Shown: positions 57,797-64,000 of the stretch, in pieces | Position numbering within the stretch: the first letter of the stretch is position 1 | Layout of the letters: each line of letters opens with the position of its first letter | Source: Marasmius tenuissimus | Taxonomy: Eukaryota; Basidiomycota; Agaricomycetes; Agaricales; Marasmiaceae | Direction of reading: 5' to 3' | NCBI GenBank assembly: GCA_029532415.1 | Contig: JAQOTA010000071.1 | Location: 1,550,001-1,614,000, forward strand | Length of the DNA: 64,000 nt | Position numbers and translations under genes: made by a program | Notes under the pieces: generated by a model | Databases searched by the model: none | Told to the model about the DNA's origin: nothing | What the model saw: only the letters and a program-made list of their open reading frames with translations

Positions 57797-60578
57797 ATGG
57801 CCGCACACAACACGAATTCTGGTGCTGGTTACCAGAACAACAACAATGATGCAGGGACCCAGAACGTCGTCTACAGTGGAGGCCAGATAGGAGAGGTGAA
57901 CTACGCGGGCCGGGACTTTGTGAAGACTTTCAATATGACAGTTTCTAATCGTGAGTTTCATATTTGTTCGAAATCAGGAGAATGTCTGACTTTTTTTGTA
58001 GCACACAAGAGCCTCTGGGACGCAATTGCAGGTGTCGGAGCTTCACACGCCGCGGAGCAGCAATACGAACGAGGCGAATGTCTAAAAGGCACCCGCGAAC
58101 AAGTCCTGTGGTCGATCCTTGGTTGGAGGTCAGCTAAAAAGCAGGATCGCCCCATCTGCTGGCTCACCGGAGCGGCGGGTGTTGGAAAGACAGCTATTGC
58201 GATCACTGTCGCTAAATCTTGCGACAAAGAAGGGTCCCTTGCCTCCTCCTTCATCTTTTTCCGATCAGATCCCAAACGCAACAATCCCGCCGCTCTCGTA
58301 CTCACCATTGCACATGGACTTGCCTCTACAATGCCATTCATGCGACTTCTCATCGAACGGAGAATTTCGAAAGACCCGAGGATCCTCGAAGCCAATATGG
58401 AAGAACAATTGCGCGAGCTTGTTCTCATACCCATCAAGAGATGGAGCTGGCTGACATGGTTGTGGGCCGTACTCATACCACTACCAGCCATGTGGGGCTT
58501 GTTCTCCATGCTTTCGGTTGTAGCGCCACTGGAGGTTATGTGGGCTTTCTTCGCCGTGGTTTCACTTGCTGCACCTCCAAAAACCCCGGATGTCGTCATA
58601 ATCGACGGACTAGACGAATGCAGCGACGAGGACACCCAGTTGCGCATTCTTAAAGCGATCCTATCCCTGTTCCAACAAGACCTCCACTTCCCTTTACGGT
58701 TCTTGATCTGCAGTCGGCCGGAAGCCTGGATCCAGGAGGCATTTGTTGACAATCCTCTTTGTCGACTAACCATATTTCTCCCTTTAGATGATACGGTTCA
58801 CCGACTCGCCAAATTTGTCGCTCCGGGCGACGAAGACATCACCGATGGCGCTTTTATACGCATGGGCGAGAGAGACATTTTGCTCTACTACCTCCATCAC
58901 TTCCAGGAGATATCCGGAAATCCGAAATACAGCCGCGTTTCATTTCCAAACCACTGGCCATCCAAAGAGGACCTCGCAGTTTTGTGCCAGCGAACCTGCA
59001 GCCAGTTCGTCTATGCAGTGACTGTTGTCAGGTTTGTCAAGCTCGCGTTCAACCATCCTGTCGTGCAGCTTCGCATCATTCTCGACAATACTCCGCCTCT
59101 TCGACCAGAAACATCCCCATATCGCCAGCTCGATGCACTGTATCATACAATTCTCAGTGCTAATCCTGCTCACGAAGAGATCATCTCCATCCTCTCAGCT
59201 ATCCTCATACTGCCGCCGCATCTCAAACCAACCCCATCGCATTTGGAGCTGCTGTTTGGACTGCCCGCTGGGCAAGTGACTTTGGCATTGCGGGGGATGT
59301 ACTCAGTCCTGGACATTCACGATTCGGGTTTCGAGATTCGCCTCTTGCACACCTCTTTCCGGGAGTATTTGCTTGACCCTACTAGGTCGCATGATTTCCA
59401 CATCGACGTTCGTACACAAGTACACGCCCTCGCACGACAATGGCTACAGAAACTCACGACCTCCAAAATCAAAACTTACAGGTACACAGCCATTCGTTCA
59501 TCCTTCAACGATCTTCTCAGGATACTGAACCTCTTCTATGTACATGTAGTTTCGACGAACTTTATGGCGAAGAAACCACGTCCTTCTTCAAGACACCGTG
59601 GATTGGGTTGTGCACGTTGATTCCCAAACCAAGTCGGGACTTATTGGATTGTCTGCGAAATGTTGACCTTGCATCTACATATGCGGTGAGTGGGATGACA
59701 CGGTTGGGTTGGACAGATCATGATCGCTGGGAGAGAGCGTTTGAGAGACTGGTGCCGTGGGTGGAGAAATATGTGAGTGTGCCCGACTACCTTTTTTTCT
59801 TGTTCTTACTGTGAGTGTGCTCATGCTCCTTCGCCACCAGGACACAGGAGGGGACGAACTCGATCTTTTGGAGACTCTTGTACACAAACTGCAACAACAC
59901 CCTGCATGTTTCCATTTGACAATCCCTCACGACATCTCTCTACAGGATCATCATATGCCTATGGCTGTGTACGAGGTTGTTGCTATCGCAACAGCATGCC
60001 CCGGGAATACCAGTCTGAGCCTTGATCAGCTACAGAACGTTACTCAACATGGAGTTTGCCTCACAGAGTGCCATTGTGATACCTCTGAAGAGAATTCAGT
60101 ATATGATCCAGGGCACCTTGCCTATCAGGAAGCCTGTTTGCAGTTTGCGAAGGCTTCCGCATCCCTTTTCGAGAGGCTTGCCCAAAGTGGTGTAGAGGAC
60201 GAAGAAACCATTGGAGAAATGGAGGACATCTTTCGGAACCTGACTGAATCATCGCTCCTGATCCACTCCTGCCTTGACTCGGAGCTGCTTTCGCTCTGCT
60301 GGGCATTCATCGGACGTGCGAAAGGCTGTTTGTCCATGAAGATTCGTTCTCCGGATGGAGAGAGAGGGAAAATAAATATGTTCAAGTGGATTGAGGTGAG
60401 CATGATGTTTCGGTTAAACGATACTCTGCTTTGCCGGAAACTCAAGACCGTTCCCTCTTGGCAGACCTTCCCGGTGAGATGCGTGGAGAAAGGAAAAGCT
60501 TTGAAGGGGCAGATTCTCGCCTTGCCGTGGCAACTATGGGCAGAAAACGAAAGAAAGAAGCCAAGAAGACTGCCGTGA
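57797..60578 (+). CDS. NACHT-domain NLR-like ATPase with hydrophobic insert before Walker B
   Basis: A fungal NOD-like receptor type signalling ATPase; in fungi such proteins act in non-self recognition and programmed cell death, and the role here is inferred. An Asn/Gly-rich N-terminus (GGQIGEVNYAGRDFVKTFN) of the mushroom NLR type is followed, after one intron, by LWDAIAGVGASHAAEQQYER and CLKGTREQVLWSILGW. Walker A is WLTGAAGVGKTAIA (about 58160-58195). An unusual hydrophobic block of roughly 45 residues (58442-58581) precedes Walker B, VVIIDGLDECSDEDTQ. FLICSRPEAWIQEAF (sensor-type), and a winged-helix-like PPHLKPTPSHLELLFGLPAG with LLHTSFREYLLDP follow. After two more introns a helical C-terminal region runs to about 60395. 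No WD40, ANK or TPR repeats are seen. The end is uncertain: the frame stays open to TGA at 60576-60578 and could splice into the next gene. Confidence 0.85.
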
Positions 60579-62651
60579 GTCTGATCCTCGATCTAGTCAC
60601 ACCCTCTTCTTTTGTTGACTTCATCTCAAGGGGTGCTTGTTCACGCTGTAAACGCCTGAAGGTTCGATGCGAGTTCAGGACCGACACGGGCCCCTGTAAG
60701 CGGTGCTTGAACGGTGGTCATGAATGCATGATACCCGGAAGAAAGAAGCGAAGAATACCGCCGTGAGTCCAATCCTTAATAGAGTCATACTCTATACTCA
60801 CGCTGGGCCATAGGGAACACGAACGCCTCCTTGCTGAAATCCAAAAGCAGGGCGAGACGATTGACAAGCTCATGGAGTCCCAACTGGCCGGGGCAGGGGA
60901 GTCTAAGAGGAACGTCCCGAACTCATCTGCCTCCGATGTCGTTTCTGGAACATCCTCTTCACCCATCCTTTCGCCCTCATCAGGTTCGTATTTCGATGAG
61001 CCGCCTAACGGAATGAGCGCGGAGAAAAGTAAGATTATCGAGGTTGGATCATCAAGGCACGAGAGTCGGTAGCCAAATTCGGCGGCTTCATCAGTCTTGG
61101 CGTGGGCATCCCCAAGAAGTATACCGTCAAAGAGGATCCAGAAGACTCCCTCAGCCAGGATGACGACGATAAAGACGACGGCGCTGATGCTTACGAGATA
61201 GCTGTCGTCGACTCCGACGGGTCAAGTCCCAAGCTGCATCCCAATATTGCGAGGCGGAGGTCCCGAACACGCAGCCGACGTGATTTCGCCTCGAGTATGG
61301 GAAAGTTCATAGAGACGATAAACTCTAATCCTACCCATCCTACGGGGTTGAACAAGGTGCGTAAATCTGTACCCAGTCGAGATGACCAAACTCATAGGTT
61401 TTATGTGGTGACAGGATCTCAACTTTGAAGAACTCGCGATCAACACAGACGAGGCGCTCCAGCAGCTGCAGCAAAAATGGTGGCCGATCCTTCATGCCAA
61501 CGTGGACATCCAGGATCCTCAGGGTGTCTTCCGCATTGGCTTACTCAAGCTCGCATACAGTTATTCACGGTTTATCGCATTGTCGTATGGATTCCAACAT
61601 GCCTTCGGGGAGGACGCAAACAACAATCAGAACGAGAAAGCGTTCTTGATGCGTTGTCTATCGGCAGCCACCGATGTTATAACCGCTGTGGTTGATTACA
61701 ATAACCGGGAAAATCATGTACGTATTCTCAAGCCCCCGTTAGTTGGATTCGAAACCTAACGATCAGTACAAAACAATCAGGGATCTATGTTCGACACAGT
61801 CCAGATGAACAAACTGTGTCTATCGTATTCGCGGCCGCCTTCCTTATCAAGATTCTCCAGCCTAAATTTGCCCCTCATATCGACGATGCTACCCGCACTG
61901 ACACCCTTCAACGCATCCAAAGCACAATCAACTACCTTGGCTGCCCTCAGGTTGGCATGGACAAGAGGTATGCTCCGAAAATGTATGCCAAGTACCTGAA
62001 GAACCTCCTGGCCTCCCCCTTGGTAACATCGGGAGATGTCTCCCGACGCGGGAGGACAAAAAGATCCCCTACTTCAGCCACATCGCCTTCGATGGACGTT
62101 TTGAATCGTTTCAATCAAACCGCAGGAACCGGCAACGGCAGCGCGAGTACCCGAACCACTCCTTCAACAACGCATTCGTTGTCTCCCCCTGCATCTCGCG
62201 AAGCCATGTCTTTCGATCAATTTGCCCCGCCAAATGGCAGCGTCGATCCATTTGCTCATCCGCCATCATCGTTCAACATGGGAGCTGGGTCGTCCTCTCA
62301 ATATGACACAGATGCGTTGGACATGAATTTGGGCCTGAATGATTACTTTATAGCGAGCGCAGCGCCCGCGGCGCCGTTAACGGACGAGGAGATGATACAG
62401 AGCATGTCTATGAAAATGCAGCAATCGATGTCGGACCCTAACCAACAATGGCAGGTCCCAGGTATGCTTTCTATTACATGCCATACATCCCGGTGTATTA
62501 ACGCTGTATGTGATGGACAGGGATGAGCTGGCTAGCACGATACAACTTCCAGAACGATGCTCAGATGATGTACGGTCAACCGCAGTACAACGCGGCGCAG
62601 TCACTAGTAGCATCACGACACATCGCAAAAAAAAAACTTCAGTCGCCTTAA
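60479..62651 (+). pseudogene. Zn2Cys6 transcription factor of the mushroom RKRKK/GRKKRR type, with frame breaks
   Basis: A Gal4-type regulator. MGRKRKKE leads to the zinc cluster GACSRCKRLKVRCEFRTDTG with PCKRCLNGGHEC and GRKKRRIPP. A coiled coil (EHERLLAEIQKQGETIDKLM) comes next, then IIKARESVAKFGGFISLGVG, FEELAINTDEALQQLQQKWW, VFRIGLLKLAYSYSRFIALS, IVFAAAFLIKILQPKFAPHI and a Ser/Pro-rich tail ending with GMSWLARYNFQNDAQMMYG and a Lys run. The reading frame changes three times with no splice solution: within an A-rich run at 60550-60557, near 61041-61048 (expected W-I-I-K), and at the AAAA run 61770-61773, where removing one A gives a clean join. Segments between breaks are well preserved, so decay would be recent. 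The alternative is local sequencing error. It directly follows the NACHT gene on the same strand. Confidence 0.7.
60549..60791 (+). repeat. Two diverged copies of a 55-nt exon-end/splice-donor segment
   Basis: The copies are 60549-60603 and 60737-60791, about 78% identical by hand alignment. Each contains an AAGAAAGAAG core, an exon end ...GCC, and the same GTGAGTC donor followed by ATCCT and GTCA in the intron. They lie on either side of the zinc-cluster exon. Confidence 0.6.
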
Positions 62652-63196
62652 ATCGAGGCGTTTCGGATATTTATGCATGGAAATTCTGAATTCCGTCCTT
62701 GTAGTTCTCTTTCTGATTGTATTCCCCTCGCTTAGATCAAGTTCGCTTTGTACTATCTTACCTGTTGTACTGTGCTGGAACCGTATACACTTGGAATTAT
62801 CCCAGAAAACCAGCCACATTAGATGGAAGTGTTTCGGTAGGTATGTAATTACGATTCGCGTCTTTGTAGTTCTCGTTCGATGGCATTCCCCCGTCTATGT
62901 CTCCTGTATATAATCAGCTTTGTTCTGTACTAAGCTGCATCTTGTACTCTGCTGGAACTAGACAGACTTCAGGATCGACTCGAGTTTGATGAAACACGAT
63001 GTGCTCCCAACGTGGGTCCAATATGAAAGGACGGCTTACTCGCGTCATTGCAGAGGAAAATCCACGCGGAGTAGACCCAGAAGATAATCTAGCAAGCAGA
63101 CACTGGGGAGGCAGGATGGAGCCTGAGGGAAATATTGGTAACGAACTGCTCGTGCACGGGCGGACTACAGGCGTTCTGGTTCGAATGAAGTCCCGT
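62652..63196. other. 3' flanking region with a diverged tandem duplication
   Basis: The stretch around 62696-62782 and that around 62863-62962 share several blocks in the same order (TTGTAGTTCTC, ATTCCCC, TGTACT, TTGTACT-TGCTGGAAC), so the 3' flank seems to have been duplicated about 170 bp apart and then diverged. No gene is recognised. Confidence 0.5.
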
Positions 63197-64000
63197 TTAA
63201 TAGTCATTCTCTGCGTTAGGTGCCGCGGAACCCTTCCCCAACTGCATAGCGTCCACAAGCTTGGCCGTTTTCTCCTTTACAGCCCGTTTCATCTCACTAT
63301 GAATGACTGTACCGGCCTCTCCTGCTAATCGGAAGATCTCCTCAAAACGATCGACGTGCAGACGCGTCTCCATTGATACGAGGGCAATTTTTCCTGAACG
63401 AGGCATAACGGCGATGGTCACGTTCGGTAGATCATTTTCTTCTAATTGAGTGAGGTCGAGAAGGGCCGAAGTCGAATGGACACCACCAGTCACAGCACAC
63501 ACAAGATCGAGCATGGGAATTCCTGCGTTGACCAGTGCGAGTGTGGTAGCATTTATGCACGCTTGAAGTAATCCGCCATCTTGTTGGAGGACCTGGACGT
63601 AGATGTCGATTTGGGCGCGAGGGTATAATGAAGTCTGTATGACTGGTTCAAATGTCGATTTGAGGGTCTGGGTCAGTTCTAGTATCCGTCTGTGAATGGT
63701 GAATATAGAGTTTGTGGAAACGAGCCGAATCAAAATGCTTACTTATCGCCCTTCCCTCGTCTTCGACGCTCTCCAGCACTGAACGGCGCGATACTGAGCT
63801 CAATGTTGATGTTGGCACGATCATGGAATGTCTGCGAGCGCATTTTTGCCTCTCGTGGACCGTAAACGGAGACAGAGACCTGTGTTAGACCATGAGAGAT
63901 GGTCGCCGAACCGTCTGGATTGGAGCCCTGCGGCGAGAAATCGATTGCTATCGTGCGCAATTCGTATTGACGACGTCCATCGGAGCGATATCCCCCCGCG
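63197..64000 (-). CDS. RRP41: Exosome subunit RRP41/SKI6 (RNase PH fold), 5' end outside the window
   Basis: Rrp41 is a ring subunit of the RNA exosome that processes and degrades RNA. The visible protein starts near the edge with YRSDGRRQYELRTIAIDFSP. QGSNPDGSATISHGLTQVSV, SVYGPREAKMRSQTFHDRAN and FSAGERRRRGKGDK follow, then an intron. The second exon gives LKSTFEPVIQTSLYPRAQID, IYVQVLQQDGGLLQACINAT, TLALVNAGIPMLDLVCAVTG and NVTIAVMPRSGKIALVSMET, ending SAAPNAENDY. The family order and spacing are normal. The initiator and perhaps the first exon lie beyond position 64000. Confidence 0.93.

Noticed and set aside
57958..58773. 271-codon open frame antisense to the NACHT gene
   Set aside because: It is the mirror of a conserved coding region; no motif, and the sense strand has clear Walker motifs and splice sites.

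Overview
This window looks like nuclear DNA of a mushroom-forming basidiomycete (Agaricomycete). Genes are dense and lie on both strands. Nearly all are split by short GT-AG introns of about 50-70 nt with CTRAY-like branch sites. Two lineage-typical families are present: a NACHT-type NLR ATPase and a Zn2Cys6 regulator of the RKRKK...GACxRCK...GRKKRR type. All gene models were spliced by eye from the sequence, so exon borders are inferences supported by reading-frame continuity and family motifs.

Layout. 1-2.6 kb: a damaged, truncated ATP phosphoribosyltransferase (HIS1) piece at the left edge, then a Zn2Cys6 factor. 3.9-8.4 kb: a PHO84-like phosphate transporter, an LYRM5/ETFRF1-like LYR protein and eIF1A. 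9.6-11.8 kb: a secreted GH18 chitinase with a carbohydrate-binding tail. 13.4-22.2 kb: a PITH protein divergent from a giant BEACH-WD40 protein that carries an in-frame TGA near its end. 22.7-23.0 kb: a tiny three-exon cysteine-rich secreted protein. 24.6-30.3 kb: a SET-like protein, a UBX protein, UBA4 and APC10. 30.5-41.8 kb: a DDT/PHD chromatin protein, a coding relic beside a telomere-like repeat, an alpha/beta hydrolase, an auxin-efflux-carrier family transporter, a glycerol-3-phosphate acyltransferase and a zf-HIT protein. 42.4-56.4 kb: a DUF2156 protein, a Saf4/CCDC130 splicing factor, eIF2alpha, an unrecognised gene, RPN7, ELP3, citrate synthase and TRM8. 57.8-62.7 kb: a NACHT NLR followed directly by a frame-broken Zn2Cys6 factor. 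63.2 kb to the end: the exosome subunit RRP41, cut by the right edge.

How they fit together. Most of the window is housekeeping: translation initiation (eIF1A, eIF2alpha), tRNA modification (UBA4 thiolation, ELP3, TRM8), protein turnover (RPN7, APC10, UBX), RNA processing (Saf4, RRP41) and metabolism. Many neighbours are divergent pairs with gaps under 300 bp. The most unusual stretch is the NACHT gene with a hydrophobic, membrane-hairpin-like insert just before Walker B. Its open frame runs without a stop into the zinc-cluster exon of the next gene. Frame breaks cluster in HIS1, the chitinase linker, the BEACH terminus and the 60-62 kb regulator, while the other recognised housekeeping genes read cleanly. 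That pattern argues for real decay at some of these sites rather than uniform sequencing error.
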